This document shows, in pieces, positions 1 through 5,625 of a DNA stretch of 6,752 nt. The translations under genes and the position numbers were made by a program. How positions within the stretch are numbered: position 1 is the stretch's first letter; every line of letters begins with the position of its first letter. The DNA is from Sphingomonas sp. (GTDB lineage: Bacteria > Pseudomonadota > Alphaproteobacteria > Sphingomonadales > Sphingomonadaceae), in contig JASLBO010000074.1 in assembly GCA_030146605.1 (NCBI GenBank), positions 1-6,752 on the forward strand, given 5' to 3'. The notes beneath the pieces were generated by a model, which did not search any database, had not been told where the DNA came from, and was given only the letters and a program-made list of their open reading frames with translations.

Positions 1-35
1 GTTCCGGCTTCATCTATGTTGCTCAGCCCAAGTAA
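1..35 (+). CDS. 3' end of an unidentified gene (partial)
   Basis: The frame beginning at base 3 reads SGFIYVAQPK and then stops at TAA (33-35). It is open to the window edge and ends 9 nt before the ATG of the histidine-phosphatase gene, a spacing typical of an operon. Ten residues are too few to name a family. The call rests on the open frame, the ordinary residue composition and the close spacing, so it could still be chance. Confidence 0.4.
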   Translation, partial: SGFIYVAQPK

Positions 36-44
36 AAGCCCGCC

Positions 45-674
45 ATGAGCGCAACCGTCCATCTCGTGCGGCACGGCACGCACGCCGAGGTCGGGCGCGT
101 CCTGAGCGGGCGTTCGGAGATCGCGCTCGACGGGCGGGGAACCGCCGAGGCGCGGGCATTGGCCGATGCGCTGGACGGCCTGCCGATCGCGTCGCTGCAC
201 AGCAGCCCGCGCCGCCGCGCGCGCGATACGATCGCACCGCTCGCCGCCCGGCGGGCTCTCGAGGTGCAGATCGTTGCCGCGCTGGACGAAGTGGATTTCG
301 GCGGTTTCACCGGACGAAACTTTGCCGAACTGGAGGACGATGCGGCGTGGCGGCAGTGGAATGCCGAGCGCGGCGATGCGCGCTGCCCCGGCGGCGAGAC
401 GATGGCGGAGGCGAGCGCGCGGGCGACGGCCTGGCTGCGGGCAATCCCGGCGGCGTCGTCACCCGCATTGTGCGTCACGCATTGCGACGTGATCCGCGGA
501 CTCGTCGTGCAGGCGCTCGGGCTGCCGTTCGACCGGATCTTCGACCTCGACTGCGATCCGGCCTCGGTAACCACGCTCGAGCTGGGCGAGGGACGAACCC
601 GGATCGTCTCGCTCAATCAACGGGCTTCGGCGATGAGGTTCACCGCGAGCGGGGCGGCGTCGCTGGCGGCATAG
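45..674 (+). CDS. Histidine phosphatase family protein (phosphoglycerate mutase-like)
   Basis: A 209-residue cytosolic protein of the histidine phosphatase superfamily, which removes phosphate from small molecules through a phospho-histidine intermediate. The phospho-acceptor motif RHG is at residues 9-11 (His10). The arginine-rich SSPRRRARDT segment lies at 53-62, a likely acid Glu at about 82 (DEVDF), and the second catalytic His in VTHCD at 146. Its length fits the CobC/PhoE-like branch of about 200 residues. ATG 45 is chosen because the fold begins directly after it; no strong Shine-Dalgarno is visible. It probably shares a transcript with the gene ending at 35. The last 20 or so residues lie in the 58-bp antisense overlap with the DUF6165 gene and are poor in recognisable motif, as if the frame had run past an older stop. 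The substrate is unknown. A sugar or inositol phosphate would suit the neighbourhood, but that is inference. Confidence 0.88.
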   Translation: MSATVHLVRHGTHAEVGRVLSGRSEIALDGRGTAEARALADALDGLPIASLHSSPRRRARDTIAPLAARRALEVQIVAALDEVDFGGFTGRNFAELEDDAAWRQWNAERGDARCPGGETMAEASARATAWLRAIPAASSPALCVTHCDVIRGLVVQALGLPFDRIFDLDCDPASVTTLELGEGRTRIVSLNQRASAMRFTASGAASLAA

Positions 675-1054
675 CTCTTCTCCTCGACCAGTTCCGATCC
701 GAGCAGGGCGTTGATCGCGCGCTTGAGCGCGGCGCGCTCGTCATTGGTCCGGTAGACCGAGCGAGCGAGCGCCACGAAGCGCGGGCCGAAGCGGGCGTCG
801 GCTTCCTGCTCGCGGATCGCGTCCTCGACTTCCCACAGGGTTTCGTTGACGCGCTTCAGGCGCTGGAGCAGCGGCGCGATTCCGGCGATGCCGATCACCT
901 GCGCGGCGGCGTCGGCGAGCATGCGGCGTTCGTTCTCGACATTGGCGCGCGCGTCGGGGCTGGCGATCCGCTCGCACTTGATCTCGAGGATGGTGATCTT
1001 GTCGAGAAGCTCGCCCCACGACACCGGGACCGAGGGGATCGCAAAATGCTGCAT
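617..1054 (-). CDS. DUF6165 family protein
   Basis: A 145-residue soluble, helical protein. The N-terminus (IPSVPVSWGELLDKITIL, about residues 6-23, then EIKCERI) matches my recollection of the DUF6165 family signature; no biochemical role is known to me. The rest is charged helix (about 31-120) with no signal peptide, membrane segment or obvious catalytic motif. ATG 1054 is well supported: an AAAGG Shine-Dalgarno sits in the last codons of the upstream glycosyltransferase gene, and only 4 nt separate that gene's TAA from this ATG, so the two are probably translationally coupled. The pairing suggests a role with the glycosyltransferase in making or exporting a surface glycan, which is inference by neighbourhood. 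The TGA at 617-619 lies inside the convergent phosphatase gene. Confidence 0.8.
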   Translation of the reverse strand: MQHFAIPSVPVSWGELLDKITILEIKCERIASPDARANVENERRMLADAAAQVIGIAGIAPLLQRLKRVNETLWEVEDAIREQEADARFGPRFVALARSVYRTNDERAALKRAINALLGSELVEEKSYAASDAAPLAVNLIAEAR

Positions 1055-1058
1055 GCTG

Positions 1059-1949
1059 TTACCTTTCCGCTGTCATCAGAGGGCGCGCCGCAAGATCGCG
1101 GTGAACGCGCGCGAGAACCGCATCCCAGTCGCCGGGGCGGGGCTGGGGGTAGAGGCGCATCGAGGGATACCAGGCGCTGCCCGGCCGATCGGGCGGCCAG
1201 CGCCAGTCGGGCTCTGCCTTGAGCAGCAGCCAAGTCGGCCTGCCCATCGCGCCGGCGAGGTGGGCGATCATCGTGTCGACGGTGATCACCAGCCCGGCAC
1301 CCGCGACGAGCGCCGCGGTGGCGCCCATGTCGAGCGGGCAGCCTTGCGGATTGAGCACGTCTAGCCCGGTCGGCTCGGGCATCAGCGTGATGCACGGCGC
1401 ATCGCCGCAGAGGCGCCCGAACAGCGCAGGCGGAATGCTGCGCGCGGGATCCCAGGTGCCGGCGCCGTAGCAAAGCGCGATCGTTCCCGCCGGCAGCAGC
1501 GCGCGCGGCGCGCTCAGATAGGGGGAGGCCACCGCGTCGGGTGCGGCGCGCAAGGCGAAGTCGAGTTCGGTGATCTCGAGATCGACCTCCGCGGGCGGCA
1601 GCGGATGCGCGGGATCGAACGCGACGCAGCGGACCTGCGGCGCGACGGTCGCGATCAGCTCGAGAAGCCGCGGCTGCACTTCGACGGTGACGGAGGCGGC
1701 GCGGCTTGCCAGCAGCGGCAGGAAGCGCGCGAACTGGAGCGTGTCGCCGAGCCCGTGATAGCAGCGCACGAGCACGTCGCGCCCGTCCATGGCACGGCCG
1801 TCCCACACCCAGCGGAGATGATACGGCAGAGCGGGATCGTCACGGCGGGCGGGATCGCGCTCCGCCAGCGTCCGTGCGGCGAGCGCCCAGGCGGTGTGAT
1901 ATGCCCCGGCGCGCATCGCTGCTGCCCATTCGTCCATTCGGTCGGCCAT
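1059..1949 (-). CDS. GT9-like glycosyltransferase (C-terminal type of TPR glycosyltransferases)
   Basis: A 296-residue predicted GT-B-fold glycosyltransferase related to the ADP-heptose:LPS heptosyltransferase (GT9) group and to the catalytic end of bacterial TPR glycosyltransferases. The nucleotide-sugar binding half opens with HGLGDTLQFARFLPLL (65-80). The C-terminal half has VDTMIAHLAGAMGRPTW (224-240), followed by the DWRW (248-251) and WYPSMRLY (260-267) segments and a terminal PGDWDAVLARV helix. Family members often carry a long TPR array before this domain. Here only about 45 residues precede it, so it is a short, nearly TPR-free form. ATG 1949 is preferred; a TTG at 1967 would add six residues but has no better ribosome site. 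It is cotranscribed with the DUF6165 gene, and its sugar donor and acceptor are unknown. Confidence 0.8.
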   Translation of the reverse strand: MADRMDEWAAAMRAGAYHTAWALAARTLAERDPARRDDPALPYHLRWVWDGRAMDGRDVLVRCYHGLGDTLQFARFLPLLASRAASVTVEVQPRLLELIATVAPQVRCVAFDPAHPLPPAEVDLEITELDFALRAAPDAVASPYLSAPRALLPAGTIALCYGAGTWDPARSIPPALFGRLCGDAPCITLMPEPTGLDVLNPQGCPLDMGATAALVAGAGLVITVDTMIAHLAGAMGRPTWLLLKAEPDWRWPPDRPGSAWYPSMRLYPQPRPGDWDAVLARVHRDLAARPLMTAER

Positions 1950-2050
1950 GCGACAACGCAAGCTCAAACACGGTAAGTAGTTCCGGACCGCGCGACAAAA
2001 ACCCCGAGACTTTACATAGGTTAGTTGGGACGAGCTTTGTTGTTGCTTCG

Positions 2051-2075
2051 GGAACAGGGTGCAACGCTGTTCGTT
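2051..2075 (+). promoter_or_regulatory. Predicted EcfG (general stress sigma factor) promoter
   Basis: GGAAC at 2051-2055 and CGTT at 2072-2075 are separated by exactly 16 nt. This matches the GGAAC-N16/17-CGTT consensus established for the EcfG-type sigma factors of alphaproteobacteria (EcfG, Caulobacter SigT, rhizobial RpoE2). It points towards the methyltransferase operon and lies in the only sizeable intergenic gap upstream. Transcription would start around 2081-2084, giving a leader of about 37 nt to the TTG start at 2120. The other GGAAC copies I checked (minus strand at 1984-1980; plus strand at 5595-5599) lack a correctly spaced CGTT. Confidence 0.7.
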
Positions 2076-2076
2076 G
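2062..2076. repeat. Short inverted repeat over the -10 element
   Basis: CAACG (2062-2066) and CGTTG (2072-2076) form a perfect 5-bp inverted repeat with a 5-nt spacer. The right arm coincides with the CGTT -10 box of the predicted EcfG promoter. It could be a small operator, but a repeat this short can easily arise by chance. Confidence 0.25.
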
Positions 2077-2105
2077 GCGAAGCGATATGGTCTGTCCAGG
2101 CCGTC

Positions 2106-2111
2106 AAAGGG
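2106..2111 (+). promoter_or_regulatory. Ribosome binding site deciding a TTG start
   Basis: AAAGGG lies 8 nt before the TTG at 2120. The alternative in-frame ATG at 2087 has no purine-rich site before it and would fall only a few bases after the predicted transcription start. This site therefore favours TTG 2120 for the methyltransferase. Confidence 0.6.
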
Positions 2112-2119
2112 TTACTAAC

Positions 2120-2938
2120 TTGCATCAACTTTCAAAGCAAAGCGCGCGTGCGTTGAGTATTGGGCACTTGCGCGAACGGATCGAAGCACTTGGCCCGTGG
2201 TTTCACAATATCGACCTTGGCGGCGGCGTGACGACTGCGCCCGAGCATTTCCTCGGCGATTATCCCAGCTTCAAGTTCAAGACCTTCGCGCAGGCCGTGC
2301 CCGAGGATCTGAGCGGCAAGACCGTGCTCGACATCGGCTGCAACGCGGGCTTCTATTCGGTCGAGATGAAGCGCCGCGGCGCCACCCGCGTGCTCGGGAT
2401 CGACAGCGACGACCGCTATCTCGCCCAGGCGCGGCTGGCGAGCGAGGCCTTGGGGTATGACGGCATCGAGTTCGCCAACCTGTCGGTCTATGACGTCGCT
2501 TCCATCGGCGAGAAGTTCGACCTCGTGATCTTCATGGGGGTGCTCTACCATCTGCGGCATCCGCTGCTCGCGCTCGACCTGATCCGCGAGCATGTCGCGG
2601 GCGACCTGATGCTGTTCCAGACGATGCAGCAGGGCTCGAACGCCGTGCTGCAGGTGCCCGAGGACCATCCGTTCTTCGTGCCCGGCACCAGCCAGCCGCC
2701 GGGCTATTTCGACGATCCCGCTTATCCGAAGATGCACTTCATCGAGCGCGAGTTCGCGCATGACTGGACCAATTGGTGGGCGCCCAATGCGGCGTGCAGC
2801 CAGGCGATGCTGCGCGCCGCCGGCTTCGCGATCGAGGCGCATCCCGAGGCCGACGTCTATCTCTGCCGCGTGGCCCCCGTGCCCTATGCCCAGTTCGGCC
2901 CCGCGGCGGTCTATCCAGCGAAGGGGGAAAAGCGTTGA
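2120..2938 (+). CDS. SAM-dependent methyltransferase, CmoB/DUF1698-like (TIGR04290-type)
   Basis: A 272-residue cytosolic class I SAM methyltransferase. Motif I is VLDIGCNAGFYS (69-80), the acidic residue after beta2 is in VLGIDSDD (91-98), and FMGVLYHLRHP (138-148) resembles the MGVLYH segment of the tRNA-modifying enzyme CmoB. The N-terminal LGPWFHNIDL (24-33) is typical of the subfamily I recall as TIGR04290, whose substrate I do not know. I call the start at TTG 2120 because of the AAAGGG site and the predicted promoter; ATG 2087 would add 11 residues with untypical codons. It is first in an operon and overlaps the next gene by 4 nt (TTGA). Its neighbours, a glycoside-hydrolase-like protein and inositol-phosphate synthase, point to a small-molecule or glycan acceptor rather than tRNA. 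That is inference. Confidence 0.88.
   Translation: MHQLSKQSARALSIGHLRERIEALGPWFHNIDLGGGVTTAPEHFLGDYPSFKFKTFAQAVPEDLSGKTVLDIGCNAGFYSVEMKRRGATRVLGIDSDDRYLAQARLASEALGYDGIEFANLSVYDVASIGEKFDLVIFMGVLYHLRHPLLALDLIREHVAGDLMLFQTMQQGSNAVLQVPEDHPFFVPGTSQPPGYFDDPAYPKMHFIEREFAHDWTNWWAPNAACSQAMLRAAGFAIEAHPEADVYLCRVAPVPYAQFGPAAVYPAKGEKR
2921..2928 (+). promoter_or_regulatory. Strong ribosome binding site for the beta-xylosidase-like gene
   Basis: AAGGGGGA lies inside the last codons of the methyltransferase gene, 6-7 nt before TTG 2935. The TTG shares bases with the TGA stop at 2936-2938. The next in-frame start, ATG 2950, is over 20 nt from this site. The spacing therefore favours a TTG start and translational coupling. 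Confidence 0.6.
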
Positions 2939-3945
2939 TCGAAGCGGCGATGCTCTGGAACGAGCCGAACAACAAATCGCATTGGGATCCGGCGCTCGAC
3001 CCCGAATGGGCGCGGTTCGCCGAGCATGTCATCCGCGCCGGCAGCGCGATCCGCGAGGTGAACCCCGACATGACCCGCGTGCTCGGCGGGATGTCGCCGA
3101 TCGACCCGCATTGGCTGCGGCGGATGGAAGCGCAGGGCGCGCTCGACGCGGTCGACGTGGTCGCGGTGCACGGCTTTCCGCTCGACTGGAATTTATGGCC
3201 GCTCTCCGCCTGGCCCGACAAGATCGCCGAGATCAAGGCAGTGACCCACAAGCCGATATGGGTGACCGAAGTCGGCGTCAGTTCGTTCGGCGCCGAGGAA
3301 GTCCAGGTCTTCGGCCTGCAGCGTACCGCCGAATTGCTCAAGGGCCATGCCGAGCGGGTGTTCTGGTATTCGCTGTTCGATCTGCCGCAGAGCTGGGGCG
3401 CCGAGACGCGGCATCGCGAGGCCGAGGGGTCGTCTTATTACCGGCATTTCTATCTGGGGCTGATCCGCGAGGACGGCACCCCCAAGCCCGCGCTCGAAAC
3501 CTATGCCGAGCATGCCGCGGACATGGGGCTGATGCAGTGGTTTCACTTCGACGATCCGCGGCTCGACCAGGCGGTGCAATGGATGAAGCGGCTCGGCACG
3601 CGCCGGATCCGCACCGGGCTGAGCTGGGCCGACAGCTTCCGGCCCAATGCAGTCGACTGGTTCGACCGGCAGATGGAGGCGCTCGCCGATTTCGAGGTGA
3701 CGGTGACCTTCTGCTTCACCCCCGAGCATCTCGGCGTCGCGCCGCATCACACCAGCCCGGCGCGCGACCCGCAGGCGTTCGCCGATTTCTGCGCGTGGAT
3801 GATCGACCGCTATGCGCCGGCAAAGCGGGGTGGGGTGGGCATTGCCGCGCCGGCGGCGCCCGGAATCGAACTGCGCGCGCCCGAACTCACTCCGCTCAAT
3901 TTCGACCGCGACGAGCGCCTCGCCGCCGAGCGGAGCGCGGCCTGA
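2935..3945 (+). CDS. Beta-xylosidase-like (GH39-like, clan GH-A) protein with permuted barrel order
   Basis: A 336-residue protein without a signal peptide, so probably cytosolic. It carries the two clan GH-A signatures: WNEPN at 8-12, with Glu10 as likely acid/base after strand beta4, and WVTEVG at 109-114, with Glu112 as likely nucleophile after beta7. VVAVHGF (75-81) fits beta6 and RVFWYSLFD (141-149) fits beta8. In ordinary family members about 150 residues carrying beta1-beta3 precede NEP; here only eight do. Segments resembling them follow beta8 instead: LMQWFHFDDPRLDQAVQWM (199-217), RRIRTGLSWAD (223-233) and EVTVTFCFTPEH (254-265), then a helix ending DRYA (291-294). The chain thus looks circularly permuted. 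The tail (295-336) is Pro/Ala-rich. TTG 2935 is chosen for its strong ribosome site; ATG 2950 would remove part of beta4. Substrate is unknown: it may hydrolyse or transfer a sugar, or only bind one. Confidence 0.82.
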   Translation: MIEAAMLWNEPNNKSHWDPALDPEWARFAEHVIRAGSAIREVNPDMTRVLGGMSPIDPHWLRRMEAQGALDAVDVVAVHGFPLDWNLWPLSAWPDKIAEIKAVTHKPIWVTEVGVSSFGAEEVQVFGLQRTAELLKGHAERVFWYSLFDLPQSWGAETRHREAEGSSYYRHFYLGLIREDGTPKPALETYAEHAADMGLMQWFHFDDPRLDQAVQWMKRLGTRRIRTGLSWADSFRPNAVDWFDRQMEALADFEVTVTFCFTPEHLGVAPHHTSPARDPQAFADFCAWMIDRYAPAKRGGVGIAAPAAPGIELRAPELTPLNFDRDERLAAERSAA

Positions 3946-5054
3946 TGCTTTCGCCCGACCGCCGCGCGATCAACGTCGCCATCGTCGGGGTCGGCAATTG
4001 CGCGAGTTCGCTGGTCCAGGGGATCGAGCATTACCGCGTCGGTGCCAACGACACGATCGGGCTGATGCACCGCGAGCTGGGCGGCTATGCGCCCAGTGAC
4101 ATCCACGTCGTCGCGGCGTGGGACGTCGATGCGCGCAAGGTGGGTCCCGATGTCGCCGAGGCGATCTTCGCCAGGCCGAATTGCACTATGGTGTTCTGCG
4201 AGACGGTCGAGCCCAGCGGCGCGATAGTGCAGATGGGACGCGTTCTGGACGGCGTCGGCGAGCATATGTCCGACTATCCAGAAGACCGCACCTTCATCGT
4301 CGCCAGGGCAACCGAGCCGGGCAAGGACGAAGTCGTCGCAATGCTGCGCGACACCAAAGCCGATGTGCTGATGAACTATCTGCCCGTGGGCAGCCAGAAA
4401 GCGAGCGAATTCTACGCCGAATGCGCGCTCGAGGCAGGGGTTGCGTTCGTCAACAACATCCCGGTGTTCATCGCGAGCAATCCCGAATGGGCGGCACGCT
4501 TCGAGAAGGCCGGAGTGCCGATCATCGGCGACGACATCAAGGCGCAGCTCGGCGCGACGATCGTCCACCGCGTGCTCACCGACCTGTTCGCCAAGCGCGG
4601 CGTCGAGCTCGATCGGACCTATCAGCTCAATACCGGCGGCAACACCGACTTCCTCAACATGCTCAACCATACGCGGCTCGCCTCCAAGAAGGAGTCGAAG
4701 ACCGAGGCGGTGCAATCGGTCGCGCAGACCCGGCTGGCCGACGACAACATCCACATCGGCCCGAGCGACTATGTGCCGTGGCAGAACGACAACAAGGTTT
4801 GTTTTCTGCGGATGGAAGGGCGGATGTTCGGCGGCGTGCCGATGAACCTCGAACTGCGCCTCTCGGTCGAGGACAGTCCGAACAGCGCCGGCGTCGCGAT
4901 CGACATGATCCGATGCGCCAAGCTGGCAAAGGACCGCGGCGTGGCGGGGCCGGTGCTTCCCGCGGCTGCATGGTTCTGCAAGCATCCGCCGGTCCAGATG
5001 CCGGACGACGCGGCGCACGCCGCGCTCGAAGCCTTTATCGACCGCGCCGACTAA
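3945..5054 (+). CDS. ino1: Inositol-3-phosphate synthase
   Basis: A 369-residue cytosolic, NAD-dependent enzyme that isomerises glucose 6-phosphate to 1D-myo-inositol 3-phosphate (EC 5.5.1.4), the first step of inositol synthesis. Visible hallmarks are the Rossmann loop GVGNCASSL (15-23), NYLPVGSQKA (144-153), GDDIKAQLGAT (195-205), NTGGNTDF (229-236), the lysine-rich SKKESKTEAVQS (247-258), GPSDYVPW (272-279) and DSPNSAG (310-316). The length fits the short bacterial/archaeal form rather than the eukaryotic form of over 500 residues. ATG 3945 overlaps the previous gene's stop by one base (TGATG), with GGAG 9 nt upstream, so it is the third coupled gene of the operon. Its stop interlocks with that of the convergent DUF1003 gene. 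Few bacteria need free inositol for housekeeping, so its presence suggests an inositol lipid, glycoside or solute. Confidence 0.96.
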   Translation: MLSPDRRAINVAIVGVGNCASSLVQGIEHYRVGANDTIGLMHRELGGYAPSDIHVVAAWDVDARKVGPDVAEAIFARPNCTMVFCETVEPSGAIVQMGRVLDGVGEHMSDYPEDRTFIVARATEPGKDEVVAMLRDTKADVLMNYLPVGSQKASEFYAECALEAGVAFVNNIPVFIASNPEWAARFEKAGVPIIGDDIKAQLGATIVHRVLTDLFAKRGVELDRTYQLNTGGNTDFLNMLNHTRLASKKESKTEAVQSVAQTRLADDNIHIGPSDYVPWQNDNKVCFLRMEGRMFGGVPMNLELRLSVEDSPNSAGVAIDMIRCAKLAKDRGVAGPVLPAAAWFCKHPPVQMPDDAAHAALEAFIDRAD

Positions 5055-5575
5055 TGCTCAAGCCCTTCCTCGCGGCGGCGCTCGTCGAGCGCGTCGAGAA
5101 CTTGCGTGGGATCGATGTCCTTGCCGATCTCGGCCAGTTGCGGATCGTCGGCCGGAACGTCGAGGCGCGCCGCGATGCGCCGGACGAGCTCGGCCAATCT
5201 GGTGAGCTCATGCTCGGCGAGCAGATTGACGTGCAGGTCGAGATCGGCGCGCCGGTCTGCGACCGCGGCCATACGGTTCTGGCTGATCAGCACGAAGGTC
5301 GACAGAAAGATCGCCTCGACCGACGCCACCATCGCCAGCACGACGAAGCTCGGGTCGAAGCGCGGCACGATGGGCACGGCGCCCAGATTGATCGCGATCC
5401 ACAGCCCGAAGACGAGCAGGTGCAGCGCGACGAAAAGCATCGAGCCGGTGAAGCCGGTGATCCGATCGGCGATGCGATCGGTCCATCGGGCGCTTTGCGC
5501 CTCGGCGCGTTGGCGCGCGGTGAGTTCGGCGATGTTGTCGCGAAGGGTCGCGGCCATTGGCGATGTCGAGGTCAT
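5051..5575 (-). CDS. DUF1003 family membrane protein
   Basis: A 174-residue predicted inner-membrane protein matching DUF1003. A charged N-terminal helix with WTDRIADRITGFTGS (31-45) leads into transmembrane segment 1 (about 46-65). A short loop with PRFDPSF (71-77) is followed by transmembrane segment 2 (about 77-98), then the family hallmark ISQNRMAA (97-104), ADRRADLDLHVNLLAEHE (106-123) and a long amphipathic cytosolic helix. The family's function is unknown. Codon composition and family match start at ATG 5575; ATG 5557 is an alternative, and neither has a clear ribosome site. It is transcribed away from the dehydrogenase gene across 50 bp. Its TAG stop (5053-5051) overlaps the TAA of the synthase gene (5052-5054). 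Nothing in the sequence ties it functionally to the inositol operon. Confidence 0.88.
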   Translation of the reverse strand: MTSTSPMAATLRDNIAELTARQRAEAQSARWTDRIADRITGFTGSMLFVALHLLVFGLWIAINLGAVPIVPRFDPSFVVLAMVASVEAIFLSTFVLISQNRMAAVADRRADLDLHVNLLAEHELTRLAELVRRIAARLDVPADDPQLAEIGKDIDPTQVLDALDERRREEGLEH

Positions 5576-5614
5576 GAAGGCGGCAATTGCTCGCGGAACA
5601 ATTGGTTGCAGGAA

Positions 5615-5620
5615 AAGGAG
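5615..5620 (+). promoter_or_regulatory. Ribosome binding site of the dehydrogenase gene
   Basis: AAGGAG precedes two adjacent in-frame ATG codons, at 5623 (2 nt away) and 5626 (5 nt away). The spacing favours 5626, which also begins the family's usual MRAAVL N-terminus. Confidence 0.6.
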
Positions 5621-5625
5621 ATATG

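Larger units (their letters stand above)
1950..2119. promoter_or_regulatory. Divergent intergenic control region
   Basis: A 170-bp gap between the minus-strand glycosyltransferase and the plus-strand methyltransferase, visibly richer in A and T than the genes around it. It holds the EcfG-type promoter (2051-2075) for the rightward operon. For the leftward pair the only candidate I see is TTGTCG (1998-1993) and TACCGT (1975-1970), 17 nt apart on the minus strand, matching the sigma-70 consensus at 4/6 and 3/6. That is too weak to list separately. Codons in the methyltransferase frame between 2087 and 2119 (CCA, AGG, GTT, ACT) are unlike the genes here, so this stretch is probably leader rather than coding sequence. 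Confidence 0.6.

Noticed and set aside
1980..1984. GGAAC on the minus strand before the glycosyltransferase gene, as a second EcfG site
   Set aside because: The nearest CGTT in that direction is 21 nt away, outside the 16-17 nt spacing that defines the promoter.
1706..2119. Upstream extension of the methyltransferase frame to an ATG at 1706
   Set aside because: The extension runs antisense through the glycosyltransferase and through the intergenic promoter, with no methyltransferase-family residues. The frame is simply open by chance.
3810..5018. Open frame of about 400 codons on the minus strand, antisense to the inositol-phosphate synthase gene
   Set aside because: It is His/Arg/Asp-rich with no recognisable domain, and lies opposite a gene with clear family motifs over its full length. 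Long antisense frames are expected at this GC content.
5595..5599. GGAAC just upstream of the dehydrogenase gene as an EcfG -35 box
   Set aside because: At 16-17 nt downstream there is only the AGGAG ribosome site, with no CGTT.
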